NCBI GenBank assembly: GCA_030765045.1
Contig: CM060961.1
Coordinates: forward strand, 35,853,805 to 35,917,804
Reading direction: 5' to 3'
DNA length: 64,000 bases
Source: Tenodera sinensis
Taxonomy: Eukaryota; Arthropoda; Insecta; Mantodea; Mantidae
The translations under genes and the position numbers were made by a program. Below, piece by piece: positions 1-12,130 of the stretch. The notes beneath the pieces were generated by a model. That model saw only the letters and a list, made by a program, of their open reading frames with translations. It was not told the DNA's origin and did not search any database. The stretch's first letter is position 1, and each line of letters begins with the position of its first letter.

Positions 1-113
1 GTTCAAAATTCTCCCCATTTGGTCCGAGACCTTCGAGAGATCCTTGTTCCAGCAAGTAAAATTGGATTCACTTGTTAGCTAGAGACATCTTACCGCTGCC
101 TCTTTTCTTTTTT

Positions 114-600
114 ACTTTCTTTACTACATATAGTAAGCAGGGGAAGTATTGTATGCCACCCAAAAAAATCGATGTAGAGATTCCATCAGAAATATGCTTT
201 TGAGGCCCCTGAGTCAAAAAAAAAAAAAAAAAAAAGAAAGAAAACACTTTAGAAAAAGGCCTGTGAGTATATGTGTATGTGCTTAAGTGACAGAGAGAGA
301 GAGAGTGTGTGTTGTGTCTGAACTACAGAACTCAAAAATGAAAAGTTGGTTAAAAACAAAATTTGGCATCCAGTTACGGACATAAACAGGCGATAAGAGC
401 CATTCCTTGAACTTTTTGGAAATGTCTTCGGAAGGCCTCTTTAATTTGGATGCATTTTGCATAAATACAAACTCTTACCAAATAAAAAAAATGTGGATCT
501 GGTTAAAACAATTATGTCACACACTTCGTTTTTCTTTTGAGTGAACCATTTCTGAGAGCCTTTTATTTGTTTGGATTTGCCAACACATACTCTGGGCATT
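114..600 (+). repeat. Diverged TIR-like repeat, variant core
   Basis: The start (ACTTTCTTTACTACATATAG...GGGGAAGTATTGTATGCCACCC) and the AAAAATGAAAAGTTGG block fit the family. After GGCATCCAGT the core differs (ACGGACATAAACAGG...CTTGAACTTTTTGG), before family sequence returns (TTTTGCATAAATA, GAGTGAACCATTTC). It shares this core with 1207-1626. Confidence 0.7.
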
Positions 601-1206
601 CTAGTATTAAGAAGTTTTGTAACTTTCAAAATTTCAAGGAGAGACAGTGGAGTGGAAACCTCACATTTAACACAATAATGAGCGGACTGTGATGATTGCT
701 GATATAGTTGAAAATTGTTTTGCAAGATCGAGATTTACGACTAAATATTAGCATTCTCTTAAAGCGTTAAATCCTGGATATATTTTAAAACATTGAAAAC
801 ATTTGTTTTGTATATAATAGCACTGAGCTAATGAATCTGGACATGTCATAAGAATCACGTGTTTTAAGATAATTAAATTGTTCTATGTTGATAAATAATA
901 TACCTATTATTTTGTTCAATAGTAGCAACCGTGTCTTATATCGAAGAGGTTGACTTGGTGATCTGAGAGTGCGGAATTTTCTATTCAGGAGCTTCACCTC
1001 TATTTCTCTCCACGTGTTAGATTTCTGCTTTATGTGAAGATTAGTATGGGACCAAAACGAAAGTAAAATGCTTAAAATGTAACTTTAGTACAGTTAACTA
1101 AAACTTGCTCGGTATTTCCTATTGAGGATTCTTACAACGCCAGAGAATACGTATAGAATGTGCATTATATCCAGGACTTCGAGGACAGTAAAATTTAGCC
1201 AGTTTC
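601..1206. other. No feature recognised
   Basis: AT-rich sequence between two diverged repeat copies. The minus-strand open frame 785-997 has no recognisable motif. Confidence 0.6.
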
Positions 1207-1640
1207 ATTCGGAGGGCATCCAGTGACGGACATAAAACAGGGGATTCCATGGCAGTTTCAAGTCACACTTTGAATTTCTTGGAATGTCCTTGAAAGATAT
1301 CTTCATTCTGGATGATTTTTGCATAAATGGTAAACAGAAACACAGACAAACGTTTGCTAAATATAAAACGTAGATCCCGGTAACACATAAAATTTATATA
1401 AAATACTTCATTTTTCGTTTGAGTGAACCATTTTCGAGATGTTCTTTACGATTTGTTTGAATTTAGCAACACTTACCTATGCTTTTCTCAAATAGAATGT
1501 TATTCCTTTTTTATCTCTTAAACATTTCACTGTCATTTAAAGTCTTCTGCATTCTTATATTCCCCTTATCCCTACAAGAAAATTAGGAATAAGATAATTT
1601 ATGAAAATGCTTATGTCGATTAAAGTGTAGTAGATGGAGA
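1207..1640 (+). repeat. Diverged TIR-like repeat fragment, variant core
   Basis: It shares GGCATCCAGTGACGGACATAAA and the following block with 376-600, then continues with GAGTGAACCATTTTCGAGA and the distal block TTCCCCTTATCCCTACAAGAAAATTAGGAATAAGATAAT. Confidence 0.65.
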
Positions 1641-2215
1641 AATAATCATTGCAACAATAGCATGTATAAGAGTGCTCTACATACATTTGCGAACAGTTTC
1701 TGTAAATTAAACCATACCAAACGTATCTATCTCAACAGTTCCAAAGAGGTCACTAATGAAAAGACATTGCAAGACAATTGAGTGGCGTTAAAGTGGAACG
1801 AGATACAGCTAACCTCCCTTCTTTCGCACACGTTGGACATCACTGGGTTAAAGAAATCAGACGTTCCGTCGATGTTTTATATTTTTTGCATGAATGTCAC
1901 GGACGTTTTCGTCAGCTATCAGATACAGGCAGAGTTATACGCAAATAAAAAGATTAGTAAAAGAGATAGTTAATCAAACAAATGCGCATTTATTTATAAA
2001 ACACCAGGGGAAGATAAAAGAAATCGCTTCATCAATTCAGTGTAGGGATTTAAAAGGCTAGCTATGAAATGTTACGTATGCAAGGTAGTGATAAACATAA
2101 TGCATGCAAAACAATCATTAAAACATGACCCCATTACTTATACATTATCTACCTGTTTTATGTTTCTGTAATGGCAGTACTGTTAAATGTATTGTGTTTT
2201 AAAGTCTAAAAAACT

Positions 2216-2630
2216 TCTTACTTTCTCTAGTACGTATATTCGACTCAAATATTCGATGTCGAAATCCCTTTAAATTTATGTTTCGAGGGCCTCTGAATCC
2301 AAACCAGCATTTTTAGAAAAAGGTGTGTGTGTGTGTGTGTGTGTGTGTCTGTCTCAAAAACACGAAGTAGGTTAAAAACCAAAGTTGGCATTTAAGTTTA
2401 ATACCTTTCAAGGATGCGACACGAAGCTTTTGAAGACAATTTCTTCATACTAAGCTACCCATTATATGGGAATTTTTTCGAAAATTTTGAATGGCTAACG
2501 ATTTTTATTAAAATGCCACATGTCTGAGCTATTTTCAAGGCTAATGAAATTTTTAATTTTCTGGCTCTAGCCTATGCAGTCATGTTTACTCTTGATGACT
2601 TGCATAACTGCTAAATATGGACGTAAATGC
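2216..2630 (+). repeat. TIR-like repeat, 3'-truncated
   Basis: It starts TTACTTTCTCTAGTACG, has ATTCGATGTCGAAATC, a (GT)n of about 13 units and GGTTAAAAACCAAAGTTGGC, and fades after TGACTTGCATAACTGCTAA. Confidence 0.75.
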
Positions 2631-3849
2631 ATAATTTAGGAACTTCGCCTATATTGCCATGAAATATCTGATTTATTACAAAATGGTGGCTTTTAAGATA
2701 TTTACAGTGTTTCAGTTTGTGTAGAATAACTATATAATTAACACTTATCTAACTGGAGTTTTCTTCATTTACAGGTAAATATCCTAAATGATCCTCAGTC
2801 CTGAGTGGAGACAATGAAACACCGGTATGTAAATATGGCTATGATTCTATACAGTGATTAAACGGCGGCAATGTACATAAGTGGCTTAAGATAATGCATG
2901 TGCAAGAATCTCCCAAAAATCTAATTTATTTGAATTTTATATCGGGCAGAGTACACAACAAATTAGGAGCTATGTGAAACCATTAAGATATTTTATTTAT
3001 AAATAATTAACTTTCAATATGTATTATGAAATGCTTATATATTAAATTTTTCATTTAAGCTTAGCATAGAAACTTAGACATGCTGCAAGCACAGTTCTTA
3101 GTTCTCCAAAACATTTTTATGGATGTTATTGAATTTTTCAAATACGATTACTAATTTTATACGTACTACTGAGTTTAGGTGAATTAGCGATAACATGTTT
3201 ACGATATCTGCTGCCTACTTGAGGTAAGGTCAACTTTCCCCCATCTACTATAAACTGAGGGATTTAGTGCGCCTCTGAAGGACAATTTTTTTTTCTACTC
3301 GTGGTTTTCTCGCAAAGTAGAGAGAGCACGTGGAACGGTTAGTTAAGACAAGATAACAAAGATTCTCATCCAAATATTATAAAACCCGCATCTTAATTGC
3401 TCTCAGTGTGCTCCTATTGCATAATAAGTTGCTTTATTAATTATTTGTTTTAATATACTATCATATAACGTTGAAATTCAGTAGTTGTACTACTTTAAAA
3501 TTCATCGGAGACCAAATTATTTTGTATTTAGAGAAATGTTATTTGTTTTCATATCCGAAAAACAAGCATTTGCTATAAAGAATAAACCATTTAAATGATT
3601 TTCTTTCAAACCGATAAAAGATTTTAGTGTATAACACTTTTAAAATAAATATTTCTGAATTTTAATTAAAACTGTTTAATGGGATAATGTTGTGTGAGAA
3701 ATAACCAATTATTAAAGATTTGAGAATCATAGCTTATTCGAATTTTATATGTTGTAGCATTAATAAACTTATAAGAAATGAAGTAATTAATGTTTGTGTT
3801 TCGAAAACAAGGTTTATAAGTTCATGTAGAAAACAGGCGCTGATTTGGC
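2631..3849. other. No feature recognised
   Basis: AT-rich, with many short stops in all frames; no repeat family or splice-flanked coding block seen. Confidence 0.6.
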
Positions 3850-3945
3850 GCTGTTACACTGACCCCAAGGTCGCGGGTTTAATTCCCGGTCAGTCCGATG
3901 GTCAGTACATTTACTGCCACGTAAAACAACTGCGTACGAAATTGT
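3850..3945 (+). repeat. tRNA-like SINE fragment
   Basis: B box GGGTTTAATTCCC (3875-3887) is preceded by AAGGTCGC and followed by GGTCAGTCCGATGG and TTTACTGCCACGTAAAACAA, a SINE-like body. The A box is not convincing. Confidence 0.5.
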
Positions 3946-4539
3946 GACAATGGCGGCGCTGTTATTGTCCTCTCGATTGACAGTGTCATTAACAAGTAAA
4001 ATAAAAATTTTCCCTCAGTAATGAACACACCTGTGTGAGGTGCACTAGGACGAGTGTGCCAGTTGCAAGTATTTTAATGTTTATATCAGATTATCATTTA
4101 AGCAGAAAGCAGCAGACAATTTGCCCTGTTACACGCTCTAACTTTGTCTTACAGATGTTACGTCTAAAAAGCTCTTCCCTCGGGGAAGATAAAGGAAAAC
4201 TCTATCCCTTCTGTTCCACAGTTCTATTAGTTTAGCAGTGAGTTATAATATAATTTTCATTTTCAACTGTTTCAGAATATTCTGTTTCCTTTGCGGTTGC
4301 GTTTTGCGTAACTTGCGGCGTGTATATTTCACAAACTCCATTGTGAACACTGCAGTACGTTGTTTCTCCAGTAAAAAGTGTTCCTTAATTATTAGAAAAA
4401 AGATTTGTTAAACTAATTTTACTTTCTATATGCCCTATATATTTAGTTCAGTAAAGATACTTGTTACTTTTATTTTAAAAATTTCTCACCTGATGCTGCA
4501 AGGTGAATTTTAAACAACGAGTACCATTTTAATTAAAGT

Positions 4540-4930
4540 AGTTCATGTATTCCGAAATTACTGTGAAAAGTATGGCCAACTTTCTTTAAAACAGAATACA
4601 AACATTTCTGTTAGTATAAGTATGAAATGTTCCCATATTGACTGCACTTCAACTTTTCCACAATTACGGCGAAATGTATAGACGTTTGTATTTAATTCAG
4701 AGTGAAAAAAATTCTATGAACATTAATATGAATAATGTGTCCGTTTTAACTGCACTTCACACTCTCCGAAATTCCTGTGAGGGGTATGACCAAATGTGGA
4801 TTGTAATTCGGAGTGTCAAACTTCCTATTAATTATAAATGTGTAAATGCTCAGTTACCTGTCTATTATTACTGTGAAAGCAATGGTCAATTGTACTATAT
4901 TTCGGAGTTTAGAGATACCCATAAATAATA
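4540..4930 (+). repeat. Degenerate ~107-bp tandem repeat, about four units
   Basis: The motif CCGAAATTACTGTGAAAAGT recurs in altered form at 4552, 4658, 4766 and about 4863, and ACTGCACTTCA at 4641 and 4749. Spacing is 106, 108 and about 97 bp. The open frame 4638-4928 arises from these units; coding is not supported. Confidence 0.6.
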
Positions 4931-5489
4931 AATATAAAGTATGCCCAGTGTGTGCCCAACTCGCGCCACAGATCTCAGCCTAAACATGCTCAAATTCACA
5001 GATCGGCATTATTCAAACATCTCTGATAAAGTAGAAACTGACATTCTACAGGATTAACAAAATATATTGCTTTGACTTACCTTAGCACACGAAGATAGTC
5101 GTGCACCATACCAGTGCTGTTTACCTGATCTTGCGCACACCATAGTCCCATGTTTTGTTCTTGTAGGAACCTCATAATTTGAGGTTAAGACAGCGAACAA
5201 AAAGACAGAAGTTAATCGGAAAGCCACGGTTCAACACACGCGTTAAAGAGCATCACACAGTAACACGTAAAAAACCGGGTTAAAATGATTGCAATTCGAT
5301 GCAAACTATAACACATTCAGATAGAAAAACGATTACAAAACTGGTAGCCTTCTAACCTTCAAGAAAAGGGCAAGACATGAGCGTGCTAAACAACCGAACC
5401 CGAGCGAACAAATGCGTTACGCATCTGTAGGTAAAAACAACTGCCTAGTGCAGCCGCGAAACAAAATGCAGCGCTAGATCTGAACAGGT

Positions 5490-5640
5490 CACCTGCAGTG
5501 TAGCTAAATGGGGAAAAGGCTTTCAAGGGGAGATTTATGCTCGAGTCCTGCAATCTTTGCGCTCTGCTGTGGAGTGGGTCACGGGTTCGAGTCCCGCCTC
5601 ATGCATAAGTGTTTTTGTATATTGTGTGTATGTGTGAAAA
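5490..5640 (+). repeat. tRNA-like SINE fragment
   Basis: B box GGGTTCGAGTCCC (5583-5595) lies about 85 bp after GTGTAGCTAAATGGGG, further than in a normal tRNA. Similar B boxes at 6057-6069 (GGGTTCGAGTTCC) show a second small fragment nearby. Confidence 0.45.
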
Positions 5641-6084
5641 AAGGAACGCATGACAAAATAAAGCAGGGAAACCAGGGAAAAAGGAGAAAAAAAAATATCT
5701 CTGCTACATGGCAGAAATTTTCAGATTCCAGTAAACCAGATTCTATGTCCCTTTTAGCCGTGTAAAAGCAGACATTATAAGCTCCTTGCAACCTATATCC
5801 GCACGAAAGAACACCGCTTTTCTATGTTGAAAGAATGATCTAAGTTGGTTTAGTGGATTTAAATATTACCTTATGTACTGCTGACTTCATCCTTTTAAAT
5901 TTCAGTTTATTGTTACATTTAAATACAATCAGCTTTTAAGCTGAAAGATGGTGACTCGCAAAAACATATAAAATTATATGTATACAAAACCCCACAATAG
6001 CTACATTTTACATTTTTCAACAATCTGTATCTTCATAGTAAAGCACAGAGGGTCGTGGGTTCGAGTTCCGCCCCGGTCATGACT

Positions 6085-6260
6085 ATACGTTTTTGAGTTA
6101 TGCTGTTCACACACACACACACACACACGAGCACGTGCACATTTTTCTAAAAACGGATTTTATTGGATTTAGAGGATCCCGAAACGTATATTTTCAGTGA
6201 AATCTCTATATAGAATTTTCGGATGGAATGCAATAGCTTTCCTGCTTACTCTAATAATAT
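6085..6260 (-). repeat. TIR-like repeat fragment (proximal end)
   Basis: The minus-orientation piece has TTTTTGAGTTATGCTGTTC, a (CA)n of about 10 units, TTTTTCTAAAAACGG and GTGAAATCTCTATATAGAATTTTCGGATGGAAT. A tRNA-like B box (6057-6069) abuts it. Confidence 0.7.
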
Positions 6261-8269
6261 ATATTTAAAGTAGATATTAGTTACAAAACATTGTTGTCAT
6301 ATTCTACAATTTTAGATTTTAGTTTCGTATGCGAGTTTAATGTAAAAGGGATTAAAATAGGCGATTTCATCAGGAAAATGTTTAAAAACAGTCCAAGATG
6401 CAACTAAATTTATATGTACTTCCAGAAAATTCAAAGAAAGTTTGGTTATGCAGTTATACGAAATTCAAACACTGGTATTTGTGTTATGAAGCAGCCGTAA
6501 CTCAAGATTCTTTGGCGTATTTTCATTGTTATGGTTGTAACATTAGAATAACTATGAATTAGGGGAGAAAGATTTTGTTTTAATGCATATTATGATTATT
6601 ATCGTATTATACTTTAAAATCTTATGCGATAAAATTTGTACTGGTTACGTTTAAGAAGTCTATCAATGTTTAGCGACAAATTCGAAGTGATAGTAGCGTA
6701 ACCTATTGTGATACAGACTTTTAGTATAGTCCAATTTGGAGAAATAATCACAGAACTAATTTTCAGTGATTTACTGCTTTTGCCACGGCATATGGAAAAC
6801 ATTAAAGGGCATAAAGGGCAACTCTAAAATACAACTGGTCTGCGAGTTAGGCTGAGACATGTTTGTGGCTGTTTGTTTGTTGGTTAACTTTTGCAAAGTT
6901 CACTCCGACAAAAGCCTTTGCATACTCAAACAGTACATTTGTGTTTTTGTGTGCTTATGAACACAAATAGCTTAAAAGTAGTCCAAAATAATTCATGAGA
7001 AGAGCTTTTACGCGCGAGAAGTAACACAATAAGTTGGAGCGAGAACTCGGCTGCGCGGTGAGATAATGGTAGTCAAATATTGGTAGAAATTGTGAGTGAG
7101 AGTGGAAAGGGAAAGAGCATTCACGTCATAGGGATCATTTGCAGCGTGCTTGAGAAAATTGGTAAAGGGGAACGAGCGAACGAACGAACGAACGAACGAG
7201 AGGAACGCCTCGAAACAAGATTAATAGACACTGAAAGATAAGTGCAAGGGGGAACCTGAATCTATACCTCTAAAGAAATTGTAACGCCTATTTCACACAT
7301 TAAAGGCGTTAAATTATTATAATTCTTTTGTTTTGTACGAATTATCACAGTCAATTTATGTAAGTGACGTAACTAAATCCCATAAATCAATGCAAAACAA
7401 TTTATTACATATACTACAATTGACCAACAATCACAATAGCACTCTATTTCAATTTTACAACTGTGTGCTTAACAATTTTTATTTTAATTACTAATGTGTT
7501 TTACCAGAAGAATAGTTATTTGTTACATATATACATCAAAATGCCCTATCTCTCCAATGTTAATATATGACCTATTATGTAGAATAAAATTTAAAATTAT
7601 TAGCTGACTATTTATGGTATTTCGCAACTTACAATAAGCGATTTCCTTCTTTAGGGTAACTTAAAACATAAATTATACAAGATAAACCCACACATCTGGG
7701 AGAATTAAAGCAAAATATTGCCAGCATTTCTAAACGTAATGGATAGTTTCCTAAAGAGATGCCAAAATGTATGGACAACGACGGTGCCCAGTTCCACCAT
7801 CTACTTTCATAACGTTGGTAAGTAAAGCCTTTAAAAGTAGTTTTAAAAATAATGTATGGTTTCATCCACGCCTTGCTATGATGCGTAGAGGCAAAACACC
7901 GCGGAGGCGGTTCGCAAGTTTTTTGTTCTCGCGGAAGGATAGACACAGATGCTCACGAACGCTGATAACAGAAAGAGCAATTCACTAGCTCTCCCTGTCG
8001 ATTGTATCCTGAACCTCTAAACAACAGTTTGTAGCAGGAGGCCGTGACAGCAAACAATTAAACTTTTAAATGTTCTCCGATATTAATGAATAATCTGAAT
8101 TCGAAAGACGCTTACCATAGATAACAGATAAGTAACACGTTTCTACTAAATATGCTTTCTCGTATGCTAACAATTAAACGAGTATAACAAGCGGGTTGAT
8201 AAGACATTATTAAAAATCCTTCGCTAACCTCAAAAACGCCATTTCACACAGCAAACTAGTGTTAAATAG
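6261..8269. other. Mostly unannotated; GAAC stutter and a dispersed fragment
   Basis: It contains a (GAAC)n near 7174-7200 and the 7878-7935 fragment related to 27475-27545. The opposed open frames 7629-7946 and 7767-7988 overlap on opposite strands and show no family motif. Confidence 0.55.
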
Positions 8270-8328
8270 TACATCATCTGAAGCAATGGCAGCTGCCGAG
8301 TACGTCTCACAACGTCAACACAACCTCC

Positions 8329-9025
8329 ATGAACAACAGCACTACAGGAAACCTCAGCTATGCTACAATTGCTCAGACTTCTCCCAAGAAAGAAGAAGCT
8401 ATCATCATTGACTCCCATGACGGACTTACCATCAGAGACTACGCTCTCGCTGTAAGTAAATTAACTGATCCAAGTAACACAAAATTTATCTCACGGATCT
8501 CCAACTCCAGAATATGTATATACCTAACGTCATCTAAAGTAGCAGAATCACTGGTTACCAAACATCTTAAAATAAACATAATGTTACTCTTCAGCTCCGT
8601 CCTCTACTCCAAACAAAAGAATCGTTCTTTCAAATGTGTGTCCAGTTATACCAAACTCACTCATAGAAACTCAGCTAAATGCACATGGAATTAAACTAGT
8701 GTCAAACATTACCTACATAAGAGCTGCCATCTCTGAGCCAGGACTTTCCCATATCCTTAGTTTCAGACGTCAGTTTTATGTTCCACACAATGATGTGGAG
8801 AAATTACCTCCAAGCATACAGATCCTGTATGAAGGCACAGCAGATACCCCTACCTGCTTCATCTGCAAGCAGGAAAGCCACTTTGCAAAACATTGCCGTG
8901 AAGCTGACGGTATACAAGAAACTACTCCTCAGGTCTTAAACAAAGACATGTTTCCTGAATTGTCTATCTCTACCAAAAACCTCCAGGACCGTCCCCCTTC
9001 CCCTTCTAAAGAAAAAGATACTTAA
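8329..9025 (+). pseudogene. LINE ORF1 (gag-like, CCHC zinc knuckle), frameshifted and truncated
   Basis: The first frame (8329-8694) reads MNNSTTGNLSYATIAQ and so on; the useful frame then shifts to that of 8636-9025, which holds the CCHC knuckle CxxCxxxxHFAKHC. This is the nucleic-acid binding ORF1 of Jockey/I-type elements. The frame ends in TAA inside the TTAA duplicated by the MITE. Beyond the MITE the same frame opens with TAG and then continues with Pro/Glu-rich ORF1 sequence, so the stop is not solely due to the insertion. Confidence 0.75.
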
Positions 9026-9767
9026 GGATACCCATCTGTGAAATTTTGAAAATCTACAGTTTTCATTGGATTAATTTGAAATTTTAACACAACAATCACT
9101 GTATAGTGAGGAGTAACTATGCTAAATTTCATACATTTAGGCAGATTAGTTGCAAACATATTAATATTTTATTATATTTCTTTTAATATTTGTATAAATG
9201 GTTCCCCATGATGCAATTTTGATTAGAAAAACTTGATTATTTTCAGTTATGTCCTGTAATAAAATGTTAGCAAATTGATGAGATAATTTTTTAATCTTGT
9301 TGTTAGTTTGGATAAAAATAAATTTTGAAGTTTGAATTCATTATTTTTTTCATTTAAATTTTGAAATGTAAATTTTAATATTTAATTACTCAGCGGTTAC
9401 TCACTTTATGAGAAATTTATCTCATCATTTCTTTTTAATGTTATTTCTAAGCAGGTACACCAAATTTCATGCACAAGTACTGAAAATTGCATCGTGTGGA
9501 GCATTTTAAAGAACAAACAGTGCTAAAAATAAAAACGTGGAAAAACTAAGTTTGAAGTCACAGCAAGAATAATGGAACTGTATGGATTTAAATGGACACG
9601 AGCACTTACAGGCAATCAGTTAGACGGCCATGTGACATAGATAAAAAGGCCGTAAGGCTGTAAAAAGCATATCAAAATAAAGCAGACGATTTATACTATT
9701 TGATCAAACAAAAATCCATTTTTGGCAATTTTGGAAATTTTTAGCCTTTTTTCACAGATGGGTATCC
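9026..9767. mobile_element. TTAA-flanked 742-bp MITE (piggyBac-like) inside LINE ORF1
   Basis: Perfect 18-bp terminal inverted repeats GGATACCCATCTGTGAAA are at 9026-9043 and 9750-9767 (inverted). The element is flanked by TTAA at 9022-9025 and 9768-9771. TTAA duplication is the hallmark of piggyBac-type transposases. The interior is AT-rich and non-coding, so it would depend on a transposase elsewhere. It postdates the LINE it interrupts. Confidence 0.85.
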
Positions 9768-10311
9768 TTAATAGCAGCAATCACCTAACCTCACTTCTAC
9801 CCCTGAGCCCATCCTGCCATTTCAAGACGAACGCAACAATTCCCCAGAACCTATGCTAATGGAAACACAAACAAGACCTAAATGACCAATATCAAACAGC
9901 ACAACTGACACATAGGATAATGCTTATGTAACAGAAGTGCGGCACCACCTCCCCCCCACTACACACCAGACTAAGAAGGTTAAGAAAGCAAACCTTATTT
10001 CGTCAATAGCTGAATCTCTCAGACCAATTAAACATATTATCGACGCAGACACCCACAATTATGCGCTAAACTTCAGTCAGTTCCAAAGCTTTATGGAAAA
10101 CAGTGTTGGAGTAACAAACATTATTCCCATAGCTTTGGAATACACTTCAGATCTAGAATCTCTGGTGAACACAATGCAAAAAGTCTATCCCTACTATACA
10201 GAGCGTAGTATAAAGACCAGAAGTAGTAAAATTCAAAAAAAGCTGCTGGAATACATTAATCAAGTCAACAATGCCTCCGAGCGAACAAAACCGATGTGTC
10301 CCGAACACTAA

Positions 10312-10855
10312 TCGCCATAGATATTGCACCAAATTCCATAAAAAAAATTAACATATGAATAACACTGCAAATAGAGTATTAATGGTTTCCATGGCAATTT
10401 CGAATTTCTTAAACTCTTAATAAACATAACCCTGCAATTATGTGCATTCAAGAAACTAATTTCAAAGGAAACTATGTTGCATCCTTAAGAGGTTATACTC
10501 AATATCACAAAACCGCAAGGACTGCCTCCATGATAGTGGGGGCGTAGTAACCTCCGTTACGGACAGCATTAAACATCAGGTAACAGCTTCATCACATCAC
10601 TGGAGACCTATCCACCATTCTAAGACGCCATGCAGCTTCAAACAGGTATTACTGTTGCTCAAAAGTACAAACTTGTATACGAAAATCTAATTCTCAGGAT
10701 AATTTTATTATATTGATTTGTTAATTAGTATTCTCATGATTTTGTTAGAATAATTGTAACAAATTTATTGTATGCCCTGTGTTATATAAAATAGTCGCAA
10801 TATGACTTAATTGCTAAAGCGACTCTAAATAAATAAATAAATTAAAAAGAAACAG
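10312..10855 (+). pseudogene. Remnant of LINE ORF2 endonuclease N-terminus plus LINE 3' UTR
   Basis: Positions 10390-10530 translate, over two frames, to the start of an apurinic-type endonuclease (NGF.GNF.F, then IMCIQETNF). A deletion then joins this to the 3' UTR (about 10690-10850), which ends in ATAGTCGCAATATGACTTAA, GCGACTCTAAATAA and an AAATA tail. The same terminal sequence occurs in reverse at 19080-19220. Confidence 0.7.
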
Positions 10856-11423
10856 TTAGTAGCAGAGCGCAACGCTTCAGCTTGGTATAAATACCGCTGT
10901 TCTTTTGTTGCTTTACTTTAAGTGAAAGTAACACGGTCATCACCTATTGTGCGCGCGCACCTGCCTCATCTCGTTTTATTATTTTTGTGAAGCTGTGATA
11001 TTCACATTAACTGATGTCTTGCTTGCGCGCCACGAAGAAGAAAATAAACGCCACATCTTTTGGCTTCCCTTTCACTGTCGTGGCATTTTCACGACATAAA
11101 GGAAATAAAAAGGATGTTGGGTTGGCAAAACATGTAGCTTTTATTAAAATGTAACCTCATCACCATATTTAAGCAATCCACCAGACCATGTTAATATCCC
11201 AGCAGCAGCTAGATGCCACGTCAAGGAAAGAGTAGAATTAATGATTTCACCTCGGAAGTGTAAGATCCCGAAACTGAAGCAAATTTACCACGGAGTGAGT
11301 GACATCTTGTAGCTCCTGGGTTCCTTGCGCGTTCTCCGGTTGTAGGCGTTTATGGCAGTTTATTAGACTTAAACAAAATTGTTGGAAATTCAGGATGAAA
11401 GTGAAACAATCTTGCAAATTAAC

Positions 11424-12130
11424 AGTTTTGTGTGTTTTTGGACAGCATAAAACACAAACCAGAAGTCGGTTAAGAACCAAAGTTGGTATTTAAGTTTAAT
11501 GTCTTTCAAGAATGTGACACGAAGATTTTGAAGAAAATAGCCCCACCCTAAACCACCCTTTATATGGAAAATTTTTAAAAAATTTTGATTTTCTTGAAAA
11601 TGGCTCTAATGATTTTTATTAATATGTCACATGTTTGAGATATTTTTATGACAAATGAAATGTATATCCTGAATTTTCTGAATTACGCCCCTGTAGTCGT
11701 ATTTACTCTGGACGACTTTTGCATAACTGGTAAACCGTTAGAAAGAGACCAAATCATACTATACAAAAAATGTAGGTCTTGCTAAAATACGCAGTTTATG
11801 TCACAATAAATTTTCTTGTAAAGTGAACCATTTCAAAGATATTCCTTGTTATGTGTGTCAGTTTCGGAAACCTTAACTTTCGTGAAATTGAACATCGTTG
11901 TTCATTTTTTGTATGTTAATTGTGCAAAGAGAACAGAATCTCAAAGTTTTGAAAGATTTGACTATCGTACAAAGCCTACTGTATTCCCATATTCCCCTTG
12001 TACCTACAAGGAAATAAGCAATAAGATAATTTGTGCAAATGTTTATCTGTATTAATATGAAGATAAGAGTTTGTAAGAATTGTTAGTACAAGAGTAAAGA
12101 AAGTCATATGAGTGCAACACATCAGATTTG
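11424..12130 (+). repeat. TIR-like repeat, 5'-truncated at the TG tract
   Basis: Homology starts at GTGTGTTTTTGGACAGCATA, that is, at the microsatellite position, and runs through to GTACAAGAGTAAAGAAAGTC and ACACATCAGATTT. The first ~180 bp of the consensus are absent. Confidence 0.8.

Larger units (their letters stand above)
8270..10855 (+). mobile_element. I-like LINE, internally deleted copy, interrupted by a MITE
   Basis: It holds ORF1, the start of ORF2 and the 3' end of one LINE. ORF1 begins near ATG 8329, shifts frame near 8600-8640, and carries a CCHC zinc knuckle (CFICKQESHFAKHC) near 8850-8910. After the MITE, ORF1-like sequence resumes (9780-9882, then 9937-10311). ORF2 endonuclease sequence is visible at 10380-10530 (NGF.GNFEFLKLL, then IMCIQETNF) with a frameshift. 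The rest of ORF2 is missing: about 150 bp later the sequence is the 3' UTR, whose final 90 bp match the end of the LINE at 19063-21549, closing with an AAATA-type tail. The 5' boundary is approximate. Confidence 0.8.

Noticed and set aside
4638..4928. 96-codon gene
   Set aside because: It coincides with a degenerate 107-bp tandem repeat and shows no domain or splice context.
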